From: Pseudopyrenochaeta lycopersici
Taxonomy: Eukaryota; Ascomycota; Dothideomycetes; Pleosporales; Pseudopyrenochaetaceae
DNA length: 64,000 bases
Reading direction: 5' to 3'
Assembly (NCBI GenBank): GCA_003313425.1
Contig: NHZP01000034.1
Coordinates: 62,001 to 126,000, forward strand
This document shows, piece by piece, positions 8,877-20,339 of this stretch. How positions within the stretch are numbered: position 1 is the first letter of the stretch; the number at the start of each line of letters is the position of its first letter. The notes beneath the pieces were generated by a model. The model saw only the letters and a list, made by a program, of their open reading frames with translations, did no database searches and was not told the DNA's origin. The position numbers and the translations under genes were made by a program.

Positions 8877-11715
8877 CAGTGTGTTAAATGGATGGATCGG
8901 CCAGCCGATCCAAATCCATTAGGTGGCTTGGATGGCTTTTGGATAATCGCTGGATCTAAGCCAAATTGGTCTTTGAGGCTGAAGCCACCGAACTATATTT
9001 GATCTCTGATGAGCGTGATTGCGACTAGTTACATTGCTGGATCGCTCGCCATCATGTCAATAATGCTGGCACGATCCCAGGAGTAGAGACATTGCGCGGC
9101 TTGGACTATATCTTGCTCAAGATGATTACGACGTTTCGTTACCATGAGTCCCATATGGCTGAAGACTCGTTCAGGTTCATCGCTCATTGCTGGGATAGAT
9201 AGCATGTCAAACGCCATCTGCGCAAGATGAGGATATTCCTTTAAGCCGATCGTACGCCACCATTGAATTGGGCAGTCGTTAACATCAATAATTGCTTGAT
9301 CGCAGAACCGCTCGAACTCATCCTGGGGAGTAGCTTTGCGGGCATCCGAGTGAACCTTGTCAAGATGTTGCCGACGATGAGCAACGACTTTGTTCGGCTC
9401 ACGTTGCTTCTGCGGTGAGATAGCTTCCGATACAACTTGCTTCTTATATTGAAGCCCATACAACGACTTGACGGACTTCTTGCCTGATAAAACCCAAGAC
9501 TTCTTGCGAGCCCATCTCTGCTCAATGAAGCGCCAAGTGTAACTCGGATGAAGTACTGTTGCCGCAAGATATGCGGGAGAGTCGTCAAGTTTGGCGTAAT
9601 ATTCTTCTGCCTTGTCGAGCGCAAGTTTGATCTGGGTCCTAAAATGCCATTGACCTTCGGTAGCCGCTGCCGGCGCGTCCTTGTAATTGTTGTACACTTC
9701 GGTAAGGTGCTCGACGATACACTCGAGGTCTGGCATGACATTAAAGAGTCCACAAGTCTTCCCATCGCCCGGGCGGCCTTGAAGGTCCATGGTAGCCTCC
9801 CAGCATGGCTCGAGGAGCTTCGCATACTGAGCAAGAATAGCCCAGTCTTCCTCGGACAGTGTATCCTGTATGATTGCATTGCGAGCCGCACCGGGATCGT
9901 TGTCATGTTTCTTGGTCTTCTTCTTTAAAGCAGCTTCGCGCTCACTTTGGATGAAGTCGTCGAACGGCGCGCGCAGAGGAAGCAGCGTCTTAATCTCGTC
10001 GTAGACACTGTTCCAGCGAGTATCATTACTCCTATGAAGTTCGCGAATCTTTATTGTATGCCACTCGTCTTTGTCGACTATCTGCTCAAAATATTCTCGT
10101 TGTTTATTATGCCAGCGATTCCTTCGCGATGGACTTGAATAAGTCCAGACAATCAAGTTATGAGCTTTGCCGACCGGTCCCGTCCTCCTCCAGCGCTTCA
10201 ATTCATCCCGCATGTTTCCTGGAATCGCATCTTCGAATTCGAAAAGTTTCTTGTCAAATCCGAATAAAAGGTGGCGCGCAATCAGGTTGATAATATGGCC
10301 AGCACAACGAAGACGTCGCTCCTTGGGTTTGAAGCCGAATCTTGCTCCGATTGCTTCCATCGCCGTGTCATTGTTTAAGGCATTATCTAACACAAAGAAT
10401 CCTAGCTTGCTTGCAATGTTAAAGTCCTCGATGACCGTGATAACTTGGTCTGCGATGTCGACACCGTAATGGGACTCACTCTGCTCCGGCGACGATAGAA
10501 GAATCGACTGCGTCTTGAAGTTGGCATCCAGAAAGTGAGCCGTGACTCCGTTCAGCGAGAGACAATTACCAGAGGTCCATAAGTCGAAGGCGATGTGGAT
10601 CTTGCTGATAGCATTGTGCAAGGCGTTTTTCACAGTAGCCTTGTGAATTTGGTAGCCCTGCATAATCCAGTTACGCACAGTTCGACCGCAAGGCAAGGCA
10701 ACACCTGCGCGCGGTGAGAGATAGGTAATAAAGTCGCGAAAGACCTCACTATCCACCTGTCGGAAGGAGACATTGTCGTACACAATCCAACGTGCGAGTA
10801 GCTTCCGAAAATGCACCTCGTCGAAGGCGATTGCTAACTCATTCAGGGTAGCCTGCTCCGCCGATCTATATGCATCAAGACTTACTAGTGGTAGTAAGCC
10901 TTTGCCTGCATATTGCTCGACCGACTTTGTCTTCTTGTTCCACCCAAGCCTGTGGACTTGGTGAAGATGATCAGATGCATTACTGCTTCCTTTGTCGACC
11001 ATGTAATGGTAATTGTGCTGGGCTCGAAACACCGGATCTACCTTGTGACATTTCATGCAAAGCCACCAGCGTGATCCGGTCTCCGTCTCTTCAGTTGGCA
11101 CGCCAAATTGCCATATCCACGAACGCAGGCCGCCCGTCAATCGCTGAAGCGGTATAGTGTGGCCAGGCAGTCTATCCCACTCGACTTCACGATAGTCGAA
11201 CTTTGATTGCTCGAACTGATTCGGCTCGCCAAGTTGTACGTTCTTACTCAGATCTGTGTCGAAAGTTGGAACGGTAGTAAGAGTTGACACCTCCGATAAC
11301 GTCGAAGCTACATCTGAGACAATTACGGAGGCGCCGCCGATATCTGATGGTGACGACGGTTCCGGCGATGATGTTAATGATGGATATTTGGCGCGATATC
11401 CGGCACGTGCTGCCTTCATATCTGGATACTAACGGGATTCTTGAGGCTCAAAGTTTATCTTACTGAAGTTAAAAGAACGTTGAAAGTTGGGTTTAAAAGA
11501 AGACATCATGAAGCTTTGGATATAGGTGGGAGAAACAGTGCGTTCGAAGCTTCATCGTTATCAGGGGCTCGCTAACTAAGGAAATAGGAGGCGATGGCTG
11601 AAGCCACACTACCGCATATGGATGGATCGCCAAATCCATTATGCATCTGGATTCAGCCATCCAAAGCCATATTTGGATGGATCATCCAAATCGGCGCCAT
11701 CCGTTTAATACACTG
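8877..11715 (-). mobile_element. complete hAT transposon hAT-1
   Basis: The left end reads CAGTGTGTTAAATGGATGG from 8877. The right end, read inward from 11715, is CAGTGTATTAAACGGATGG. The 8-bp target duplication CCCATAAG is perfect at 8869-8876 and 11716-11723. Total length is 2839 bp. Subterminal regions carry repeated GGATGGAT and ATCCAAAT motifs, likely transposase binding sites. It holds a single intact transposase gene on the minus strand and shows no RIP-type stops, so it looks recent and possibly active. Confidence 0.95.
9029..11419 (-). CDS. hAT transposase (hAT-1)
   Basis: Uninterrupted 796-aa ORF from an ATG at 11419. An N-terminal BED-type zinc finger is visible: C..C in WLCMKCHK, then H...H near DHLHQVHRLGW. 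The RNase-H-like core has the first catalytic Asp in AFDLWTS and the second in LDNALNNDT. The C-terminal hAT dimerisation domain carries SDEPERVFS, with the third acidic residue, and ends about 25 residues later. Size and domain order match autonomous fungal hAT transposases. It lies within perfect element ends and has no premature stop or frameshift. It would cut and paste its own element, and perhaps MITEs with matching ends. Confidence 0.95.
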   Translation of the reverse strand: MKAARAGYRAKYPSLTSSPEPSSPSDIGGASVIVSDVASTLSEVSTLTTVPTFDTDLSKNVQLGEPNQFEQSKFDYREVEWDRLPGHTIPLQRLTGGLRSWIWQFGVPTEETETGSRWWLCMKCHKVDPVFRAQHNYHYMVDKGSSNASDHLHQVHRLGWNKKTKSVEQYAGKGLLPLVSLDAYRSAEQATLNELAIAFDEVHFRKLLARWIVYDNVSFRQVDSEVFRDFITYLSPRAGVALPCGRTVRNWIMQGYQIHKATVKNALHNAISKIHIAFDLWTSGNCLSLNGVTAHFLDANFKTQSILLSSPEQSESHYGVDIADQVITVIEDFNIASKLGFFVLDNALNNDTAMEAIGARFGFKPKERRLRCAGHIINLIARHLLFGFDKKLFEFEDAIPGNMRDELKRWRRTGPVGKAHNLIVWTYSSPSRRNRWHNKQREYFEQIVDKDEWHTIKIRELHRSNDTRWNSVYDEIKTLLPLRAPFDDFIQSEREAALKKKTKKHDNDPGAARNAIIQDTLSEEDWAILAQYAKLLEPCWEATMDLQGRPGDGKTCGLFNVMPDLECIVEHLTEVYNNYKDAPAAATEGQWHFRTQIKLALDKAEEYYAKLDDSPAYLAATVLHPSYTWRFIEQRWARKKSWVLSGKKSVKSLYGLQYKKQVVSEAISPQKQREPNKVVAHRRQHLDKVHSDARKATPQDEFERFCDQAIIDVNDCPIQWWRTIGLKEYPHLAQMAFDMLSIPAMSDEPERVFSHMGLMVTKRRNHLEQDIVQAAQCLYSWDRASIIDMMASDPAM

Positions 11716-11941
11716 CCCATAAGAGGGCTTGTTCCGATATTCGCCTCTATTCCGTCCACTCATATCGGGAATCTAGCTATCGCGCTTGTCAAGCATCTTC
11801 AGGGAGAATCAGCCAACTACAAGATGTTAGGGGCGGCACTGCACGGTGGAACTTCATCGTTACGGCATTCCATGCAAGTGCAATTCCATCTGCCAAGACT
11901 TTGCGTCAGTGGCCCAGAGACTCTTATGCTTACGCAAGGAT

Positions 11942-14900
11942 AATCTCAGCACATCGAGTAGCAATCATGAGGGAACAATAGCATCTCCATCAATGAGCTT
12001 AGAGGCCACTCGCATACATGTCTTTGCGGTGTATCTTGAATACTAGTTAATATGGTGTATGGCGATGCTTGTCATGCGGAGCTACCTTTTTTCGTTCTGG
12101 AAGCTCTTCAGCTGCGCGACATATGCTATGCTGAGCGTGGAGATATCCAACCAATACCAGCGGCACTCGACACGTCATAGACTTGATATTAGTTCGATAC
12201 CAGTCGAGTCATCTATCGAATTGAAGTCTTGCATCATCCCTTACTGATCTTTAGTATGCTGATGCACCTCTCGCGACGTGTAAGCAATGCACAAGATGGA
12301 AATCCGCTGAGCGGAAATCCACGGCCGTGGAATGCCAAACCTGGCGTGCTCGTGCTTACTCCGGTGGATGCTGATGACACTGCATATCATCACTGTCATG
12401 CACTGCCATTTGTCACTTCACACAGACAGGAGTGGAAGCGGATGGCCACCACGACGCCTGATGCGTTGCGGCTCGTCGTTGAATCGGATCAGATCGTATA
12501 GCTCTGCCTTTTTTGCCATGTGATACAGTATACACCGTAATCCGAATCCCCACCGTGGTGAACTGGAATGCTGACATATTAGAGTTAGCATCCTCCTCTC
12601 AAAATACACAACGACTCAGTGCAAAATCGGAACGAAGAATCTCTGTTGAAGAAAGCATTGTCGCATGCATTCAGAAGACACGTACAGTCGATCAAATGTC
12701 AGCAGATCTGAGAACTCTGTATGAGTCCATCTTAGGTGCTGCTCATTATTACACTGTCCGGTGATACAGTATAATGAGAGGACGATTGCAATCTGGCACA
12801 GATGCAGACTGTATCCATCTGCTGACTGCAGCTCTCCGAGCCTTCAGACGCCAGCGATACGCTTACTGCCTAGCTCGGTTCTCGAAAGCTGCCATCGGAG
12901 TTTTTCCTTACAGGCTTTATTATATAGCAGGTTCTCTTCATGTTGAAGACATTCGATCGCGAAGTTATTGGTGCAGATTCCACCGGGGTCTGCTACGTGA
13001 TTTGCAATAAGATCTCACAGATAAAAGCTGAATCATTGAAGCAGCCTTCGGCCATGATTACCCTTCTTAGAAGTATGTTCCACCGTGAGAGCCTTACGCG
13101 GCCAGAACATGCGCAAACGAAACTCGAATACAGCCGATCACCGTCAGCCAACAAGCCTGCATCTCGCCACCCAGAACGTCGCAAACGAAGATCTCGCCGC
13201 CCTACCGTTGTCATCGTACCAGCCTGCTGCTGTCACAGCTGTCCATGCTGGTTGCAGGAACGCGTGCAGGCGTCAGACATCCTTCCTCATCAATCAATGC
13301 CGGAACTCGATGCGACTAGCCACAGCGCTCGGAGTTGTGCAGGACGGTGCTTGAGCCAGCACGAACAAAGCCGGCACTAGCTCTTTCTTGCGATTTTGAC
13401 AGACGCGAAAACAGGGTTTCCCTTCGGGAAGACGGATGAGCAAGACAAGTGTGGCTACCACATCTACAGCTTCCTTCATCCTGCGAGACTCCATCGTACG
13501 GACAAAGGAAGACTAGGGGGAGAACATATGGTTCAAGTAGCACTTGTGTTGATCATTCAGCCAAAGAGTCGTAATTCGAATGCCAAGGCGATTGTACAGA
13601 TTATTTCGACCAGCACATAGACTTCTTTCTTGGATGATTAGAGGGTGGATAATGATGGTATTGTAAGCTGAATGCAACGCTGAAACAAGAAAGGACGTTG
13701 GCGTGAGTATGTCTTCAAATTGGATGTTCATGCAACTACCTGAGGTATACGAACGCTGGACTAAGACAAACACACCTCTTTCATGATTTCCTGGTTGTGG
13801 CGCTGATCTCCAGTCATATCCGTGTACACGGGATACTAGAGCGTGTTGTGATAATCTCATGTTCCATGCTCTCTCCGTCGCTGCACTTAGTTGCCTGCCC
13901 AAAAATGAGATAGCGGCCGCTGCGATGGATATCCTGTATCTGTACATTCGATGGACGACATCGGATTCGGTTTCAGCAACCTTCTAGACGCCTGATACTC
14001 CCGATTGACTGATGGCGGTCATGCGAATTTGCTGAGAATCACTAGAGTTTGTAGCGAAGGCCAACTTCACTGCACCCGAGTTGTCTGAATCTCTGTGGAA
14101 AGCATTGATGGCGTCTTCTCAGGACACAAAGCTTCCGGTCAGCATCTGCATCTCAGAATTGGTCACCCAGTTGGGAACGGCTAGCTTGCCTAATAGCAGC
14201 TTCGCAGCTTCACCTCCACAACTGAAGCATTGGGACTATCACTGGCATAGCGCCCTTCTCCATATCAGAAGGGAGCCGATGCGATTTGGTGTGCTATATT
14301 AGACGGGTATTTTCCATTTGCGTGAAACCGCTGCGTTGTCCCAGACCACCAAACAGTCCTGTCCACGCACATGAAGCTGCAGGCTCGGACCTTTTCTGTT
14401 GATGATATCGGCATCTCAGCCATACCGAGCGCAGAACTGGTGCGCTTTTAGTGTGTTTGAAACGTTGTGGGCCAACCCGATTTGCCCGTGAGAAATATGG
14501 AGTTTCAGGAATGAGTCTGAACACCCTGCTAGGTTCACACAGAAAGAAGTGCCAGGGAGCGGAGGAGGGCAAACAGAATCATGCTCTTGGCCGCTTTCAG
14601 GGTCCTGAGTGGGTGCCAACGGACATATTAGACAGTCTGCTGGAGGGTAGTCGAAAGGCAAACAACCTAGAGGGATCCCCCTCAGAGCGCCGTACGGGTT
14701 CCCGAGAACCGCTGGCCAAAGTAGAGCCCGCCCTCTCACATTATATACATGGCACTACAATATAGGATAGCGATAAGGACACCTGGCTCAAGTGTCGACG
14801 GTTCAGTGACCATGGAGCGGATCTCATCTTCATGTCCAGTTTCGAGGAAAGCCTTGCCCCAGCGAGCATTGACTATGGTCTTACTCAATATGCCTCCTCT

Positions 14901-15137
14901 GCGATCTCTCTTCGGGGGTCAAGAGGTTTTGGTGGTGATGCTATGTACGGTAAGACGCGTCCAGTGTCCTCTGAAGCCTCGGATACATCACTCGGAAATC
15001 GATCAGATGGTTCTCGGGTTGTTCAGCGTCAAATGAGGTCTATATTCTGCCGATGGGAAAAGAGAAATAACACGGAATGCATTCATGTGGAATAGCTCGA
15101 TCGCGGCCAACCATCTTATGTTGCTTCCGCTTCTCCT
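11942..15137. other. gene-poor stretch
   Basis: About 3.2 kb between hAT-1 and the forkhead gene. Several ORFs of 60-146 codons occur on both strands (for example 12940-13380 plus, 13513-13947 minus) but overlap one another and show no domain or splice logic. I see no gene I can support here. Confidence 0.35.
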
Positions 15138-15970
15138 TCACGTGCCATGGGAGCTATCAATACTGCACTGCTTCCTTACAGTAGCAGCCTTGCACACTCT
15201 CGTATCTCCTTGTCTTTTTCGATGGCGTTGCTTCCTGATATCGCACTCCTGCACACCTTCTCGAAGCCGCCATGTGTAGCGGCCGTTGCTTGGCCGGCTA
15301 ACCTTTTCGAACGCCTACACGACGTCAAACACTTGATCCTCAAACACATGACAGAACTAACCGGATTTCTTGACAAATTGTGTCGTATGCTGTTCTGCCA
15401 AACTCTGGCCGCCCTATTGTTTGTCTTATCCGTTCGATCCTCAAACCATTTGTACAGATCGGACAGGCTCATTGTCCTGTCAGGCACTGCTACGAGCGCT
15501 CTGTATATCAGGTCCGCATAGCATGACTGAGAAGAAGCCTTTTTTCTCTTGGTCGTCATGTGAGTATCGCCCGGAAAGCCTTCCTCCAGCAGGGTAGATG
15601 CTCGTACGGTCGTACCAGGCGAGGGGCTAAATCCATGAGCAAGATTCGAATCGACCCCCGATGCAGCGTACAGATAATCCTGTGCTCGGCCGCTATATGT
15701 TAGATCTTTGGCATCCGGGCTAGCGCAGTAATCCTTCATTTTGTCATAGTAGAAATGATTGAGGTCGACTGCTCCACACGAGTACAACTCGTTCATCGCA
15801 ACTGTCTTTGGCGTGTCGGATGGAAATGCTGCAAAGGATAGTGAGGCTATGTTGTCTGGTGCACATAGTGTTCGAGTCTCGTTTATGTAGTAATCTTCTT
15901 CTATGCTATAGGCAACCGAACTTGGAGGACGATGCATCGTACAAAGCATTGGGTGCTTCCAGGGTCGCAT
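15138..15970 (-). CDS. forkhead-domain transcription factor
   Basis: Exon 1 runs 15970-15362, a 47-bp intron (GTTAGT...GTGTAG) spans 15361-15315, and exon 2 runs 15314-15138, giving 261 aa. The forkhead domain starts near residue 148 (SCYADLIYRALVAVPDR) and includes the recognition helix core VWQNSIRHNLSRN. The intron splits the domain and exon 2 restores the wing: AFEKVSRP, GRYTWRL. A basic tail rich in Lys/Arg follows and may act as a nuclear signal. The frame stays open upstream to 16057, but only with a GTG; 15970 is the first in-frame ATG, and ATGs a few codons later are possible. Fungal forkhead factors control cell-cycle, sexual or conidial programmes; which applies here cannot be read from sequence. 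Confidence 0.85.
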
Positions 15971-17716
15971 GGGCTGTCTCTTCAAAATGGATGGAAGTAA
16001 ATGAACGGAGTTATGTGGGTCGCACCTGCAACCTTGATGTCGCTTTATGTTTAGCACGCAGCCGATTGCGCTGACGGACTGGAGCTGGTATTATGAAGTT
16101 CCAAGCATGTTCACATGGGCTATTGAACAGTGGCAGTCCACGTTGATTATGCATCATTCACTAGTGGACATCGGCATTATCTACAATTGACCTTATCCTC
16201 AGGCAGATCACAATAGCCAGATTTCACATGGATCGATCCCCCTGCGGACGATTCTGCATACAAAGCCGAGGTTCCTGCGTGCTTACAAGGGCGATTCACA
16301 GGATCAAAGGACACCGAATGCTTGTCAAACTGAAATTAAATGCGGACCTTAAGCAGTTTGCGGCATGAAAATCATACCACGATAAGCATTAAGGTGCTTT
16401 TTATCGTGTGCGTCCGACTGTGAGGAAAGGCAAGCACCGGATAATGTTGATTCAGCACAGTGTAGAAGTTGGTAGGCGGTTGACTAGCGGCCGCGACGCC
16501 GCGGAGTGTCGCCAAAAGCGAGCTTTCCGATATCATGACGATATGCTACATGTTGAAAGCTATTGTGATGTGAAAATTTGCATTGTTTGTGGTGTCAAAA
16601 AGCACTTTTAGCGAGATCCATCATAGGGTTGAACTGGTGGAACCAATTAGTAACTAGTTAAACGAGACAAGCATGTAACCCCCGACATAACCAGTTTAAC
16701 AACATAACGAAACCAAATAACCAAACAAGATGCCCATGTATGTGCAGCTGTGGAAACAGATCTTATCCTATACCTAACACAGCGAAACATTGGTCGTTGT
16801 TATCTTGCATCTCAAGGCTCCCGGTGGAGATTTTGCACATCGTTAGGCGCAGTGATTCACTTAGCTTTGTCTGTAGGTGAATTCCTGACTTTGCGGACGG
16901 CGTGTGCATAGGTATGCCTTGCCATATCCGGCATCATCGCCTAAATGCCCTTCTGACCTCAGTCGCGAGATGCCTGATGCGATGTCCATAAGAGCGCTGT
17001 CCGCCTTGATTCGATCTTTTCATGTCTGCGAACGACAACTGGCCATGCTGCCCTTCGATTATACAAGCGTTCAGTTCGGCCTCTATAAGCCTATGTTGTC
17101 ACAACATATGAAGTAAGTTTTTCTACACAGGCAGACAGCCACTCATCAAGTGGTATTTTACCGATTGCCGACCTTAAATCAGCCTTATTCTACTGGGTAT
17201 GCGAGCCAGATGTAACTTGTGGCTGAGGCGCGTGACGTGATACAATCCTCATTTGTAGCAGAGAGTGCATGTGGAATGAAGGCTATCATTACTTGTGGAT
17301 AGTCAATCTAGCGTGATGACTGAAGAGAACCGTAGGGTCCTGTATGATACCGAGTTTGGATGTTCAAGGAGATATAGATGATAGCTTATGGGCATGTGAG
17401 CAATACACGTGTCACTAATGTATGGCTGTATTTTTTGGTCATCATTATGTATGGCTGAGATACTTTCACGCATTCCAGCCGTCACAAACATTAGAAGAAT
17501 CATAACTTGACGTTCATTGGGTGTTCAAGTTCTGTGGATTGGCAGATCCGCTCAGCTCAGACTGCCACTGAAACAATGTATCTGGAGTGAGTTTTCAGTT
17601 ATTACATAGTGACAATTTGCTTGCCTGAAATAACAGACTGCGCCGTAGTTGCTTACATGACATTGCCAGCCATTAAATAGACGTTTCTTCCATCAATAAT
17701 CGATCGGACTGCAATT
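15971..17716. other. divergent intergenic region
   Basis: 1.75 kb between the divergently transcribed forkhead and cyclin genes, presumably holding both promoters. No convincing ORF; no strong motif recognised. Confidence 0.4.
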
Positions 17717-18448
17717 ATGGCTATCGCAACAAATGAGAGCGGCATGGCAATATATCTTTCTCGGCTCCCGGTATGCTCAAGCATGATCTCCTATCTAGCT
17801 CAGAGGGCAGCACAGGTCGTTCCAAAGGTGTTATGCTCAGGTTCACAGGCGAATATGCACGTCCACGAGGCCGATCTCCCATCAATATATTACTTCATAA
17901 AAGCTGTGATCCAAAGGTCCAGTGTCCCAGTGCCTACGCTGATTACGAGTCTGGTGTATATGTGGCGGATGCAAACGCGCCTACCTCCCGGCGCCAAGGG
18001 CCTGTCTTCTACCCCCCACAGAATCTTCCTTGCCGCTTTGATTCTCGCTGCGAAGAATCTCAACGATGATTCACCAATGAACAAGCACTGGGCCCGGTAT
18101 AGTGCTGTCCCTGGATACGAACCCTTCGGCTTCTCAATCACCGAGGTAAATCTCATGGAGAGACAGTTCCTCCACCTGCTCGATTGGGACATACGCATTG
18201 ATCCCCTGGACCTGCATCACCAGCTCGAGCCGTTGCTGTCGTTCGTTCATATCCACCAGCCTCTCGAACTAGCGCCAGAACCGAAGACAGATTGTGAGCG
18301 CCTTGTCAGAGCACAGCAATATCCGAATGTGGCTCTAATACCCCAGATTGGACATGTTCGGCGCGAAAACAAACATGACCAAGCACGAGATTTAAGGGTC
18401 ATAGCAACAAAACAACGCAATCAACGACGGCGATTGCCCAGCGCTTGA
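17717..18448 (+). CDS. Pho80/Pcl-type cyclin
   Basis: Single-exon ORF of 243 aa from an ATG. Residues about 50-165 form a Pcl cyclin box. Visible signatures are PTLITSLVYMWRM, GLSSTPHRIFLAALILAAKNLND, the NKHWARYS block, and ITEVNLMERQFLHLLDWDIRI. These strongly match Pcl1/Pcl2/Pcl9-type cyclins that bind a Pho85-like cyclin-dependent kinase and act in G1 progression and polarity. The basic tail of about 70 residues is not conserved. The N-terminal 45 residues are less typical, and a 5' intron or later start is possible. It faces away from the forkhead gene. Confidence 0.88.
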   Translation: MAIATNESGMAIYLSRLPVCSSMISYLAQRAAQVVPKVLCSGSQANMHVHEADLPSIYYFIKAVIQRSSVPVPTLITSLVYMWRMQTRLPPGAKGLSSTPHRIFLAALILAAKNLNDDSPMNKHWARYSAVPGYEPFGFSITEVNLMERQFLHLLDWDIRIDPLDLHHQLEPLLSFVHIHQPLELAPEPKTDCERLVRAQQYPNVALIPQIGHVRRENKHDQARDLRVIATKQRNQRRRLPSA

Positions 18449-19100
18449 AATAGTCTTTGCTGTATTACAGTGTAGTGATGGCATTTTGCGCCACTTTTGC
18501 GTTACTGAAAGCAGCGCCATCTCTCCAGTTGTATCTTCGCAGCGCAATCTACCCATGGGCAGACATTTGTAGCTCACCGAAGCCTTCATTGGTGTAATTC
18601 GAGGCTGATTTCCTTTTTCTTCGTATCTTTGTCCTGGCCATATGACCACCTAGAACATCCAACACGCTGGAGCAGAGCTTATGGTTTATATCTATCCGTA
18701 GCAGGATGGTTATGCTTTACTTTTTATACTTACATCACTGCTGCACTTATATGACGTCTTTGCGTACATTTTTTTTTTTGCTTACCCTACTGAATAGATG
18801 CTTGCACTCGTATGCCTGTTCAATACGACTGCACCGCGAAGGGTTGTCGCTTGAAACAAGACTGACTAGGGCACATTAGACAATAAGCGTGACCGTTCAT
18901 TTGGGGGGTACATCCGTCTTTCAACGCTTCGGTAATTCTTAGTGCACATCGCACAGCGGCGGGTATTATTCTAGGCTCGCTCCAGCTCGGCAAATCACAG
19001 CACCAATTCTCCAATAAGGATCACAGTGACAATACGCCTACCGTACCAATAAGTTGGACACAATAAATAGGATTCTGCAATTTGGTGATGGAACGCAACG
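18449..19100. other. intergenic, convergent 3' ends
   Basis: About 650 bp between the 3' ends of the cyclin and thioester-reductase genes. A T-run lies near 18770. No gene seen. Confidence 0.4.
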
Positions 19101-20339
19101 CTACATCTTAGCCTTGAGGTCTCCAGGTCCAAGCTTCCAGCTCATCAGCCATTCCACCAATAGATCTTCGTTGATCGGAACCACTGGAGGCAATACCCTC
19201 ATGGCACGCTCGTTGGAGAATGACATGTTGTATTCCCTCCCATTTCCCATCGCTCTCAGAAAGCCATGCAGCTTCAATTCCCCTGTGTCTAACCTATCTA
19301 GCCAATCTGAAAGACTACTCGTTTGCATTGAAAGCCCGAATCTACTACTCAGCGTATCATAAAATACGTGCCAAGAGGCGGGCTCAGGATGAACCATGTT
19401 GAAGACCTGTAAAGGCTCGAGCTCCGGCGACGTCTTTGTGCTGTTGGCTATCCCATCGGCAAAAGAGTCTACAGGAATCCAATCCAAGGGTTGAACGTGC
19501 GTCGGAAAGCATTGGAGCTTCTTAGACGTCTTGAGAATGGAATAAACCCAGCCTTGCCGCGGCCACGTCCTAACCCGGGATCTCGAGGGTCCGCCGATCT
19601 GGCCCGCGCGCACGATGTTGATACGAAGGCCGGATACTTCGTGTGCTTTCGCGAGCAACTGCTCAGCGACGCACTTCGACTCTCCGTAACCGTGGGGCAT
19701 TGCGCAGCGATTGTTCCAAATGACTTCCTCAGGCACTCTCGGTTGCGTAGCATGTGCAAGCGGCAAGTTGCCTACAGCACAGATCGAAGAGACAAAGGTT
19801 ATGCGGGGCCGTCTAGGGGCCGATGCACACAAGTCTACGGTACTACGTACGGCCTTTAGGAAAGGTTCGAAATACTCGAGAGGCTTGCTCCAATTCGGGT
19901 CCCAAGCATTGAAGACCAGCTCATCCACTTCGGACACGATCAGGGCGATCTGTACGGCGTCAAGCCCAGAGCTTGGCTGTGTAATGTCGGTGACGAGGAA
20001 TTGCAGCCGCGGAAGTGCTGCGGACATGTCGCCCATGATGTCATGTAGTGCTGATATTGTCCGCTGCTTACCGTCGGCACTTCGATTTAGACAAAAGATC
20101 TCGGATTCGGTGTGCACTCGAAGTAGAGATGCTACGATGTAAGGTCCCAGAAATCCAGTCGATCCAATGATGGCAATTGCCTTGCGCCCGCAGGTGGATG
20201 GAACTTCCACGCTGGTTTGTGGCAGATACCTGGCATAGCGATTAAACACATCCTGCATTCCCACAGTGTCGGTGGCCTTTGCATGACGACCTGCAAGAGG
20301 TCTAAGGTTAGAATGCTCAGAAAAAGTCTTCGAAGACAT
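19101..20339 (-). CDS. stand-alone thioester reductase (NAD-binding 4 family)
   Basis: Single ORF of 412 aa from an ATG. The extended short-chain dehydrogenase fold is clear: nucleotide-binding AIIGSTGFLGPYI near residue 55, a DITQPSSGL segment, Ser in FVSSICAVGN, and the YxxxK pair in GYGESKCVAEQLL. INIVRAGQIGG follows. This matches the reductive-release domain at the end of NRPS, PKS-NRPS and aminoadipate-reductase-like enzymes, which reduces a carrier-bound thioester with NADPH to an aldehyde or alcohol. Here no adenylation or carrier domain precedes it: the ORF starts with only about 50 non-domain residues and no NRPS ORF lies nearby. It may work in trans or be a detached domain. Confidence 0.82.
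   Translation of the reverse strand: MSSKTFSEHSNLRPLAGRHAKATDTVGMQDVFNRYARYLPQTSVEVPSTCGRKAIAIIGSTGFLGPYIVASLLRVHTESEIFCLNRSADGKQRTISALHDIMGDMSAALPRLQFLVTDITQPSSGLDAVQIALIVSEVDELVFNAWDPNWSKPLEYFEPFLKAVRSTVDLCASAPRRPRITFVSSICAVGNLPLAHATQPRVPEEVIWNNRCAMPHGYGESKCVAEQLLAKAHEVSGLRINIVRAGQIGGPSRSRVRTWPRQGWVYSILKTSKKLQCFPTHVQPLDWIPVDSFADGIANSTKTSPELEPLQVFNMVHPEPASWHVFYDTLSSRFGLSMQTSSLSDWLDRLDTGELKLHGFLRAMGNGREYNMSFSNERAMRVLPPVVPINEDLLVEWLMSWKLGPGDLKAKM

Larger units (their letters stand above)
8604..11941 (+). pseudogene. possible ORF interrupted by hAT-1
   Basis: An ATG-initiated frame opens at 8604 and reads 91 codons up to the last base of the target duplication (8876). If the hAT element and one target copy are removed, the same frame continues from 11724 for a further 85 codons to a TAA near 11940. 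The product has no recognised domain. Chance ORFs of similar size occur in this window, so this is only a candidate disrupted gene. Confidence 0.25.

Noticed and set aside
16055..16057. Start of the forkhead protein at 16057
   Set aside because: The codon is GTG; the first in-frame ATG is at 15970.
19101..20339. Biosynthetic gene cluster around the thioester reductase
   Set aside because: No PKS, NRPS, P450 or transporter lies within reach; neighbours are a cyclin and non-coding DNA.
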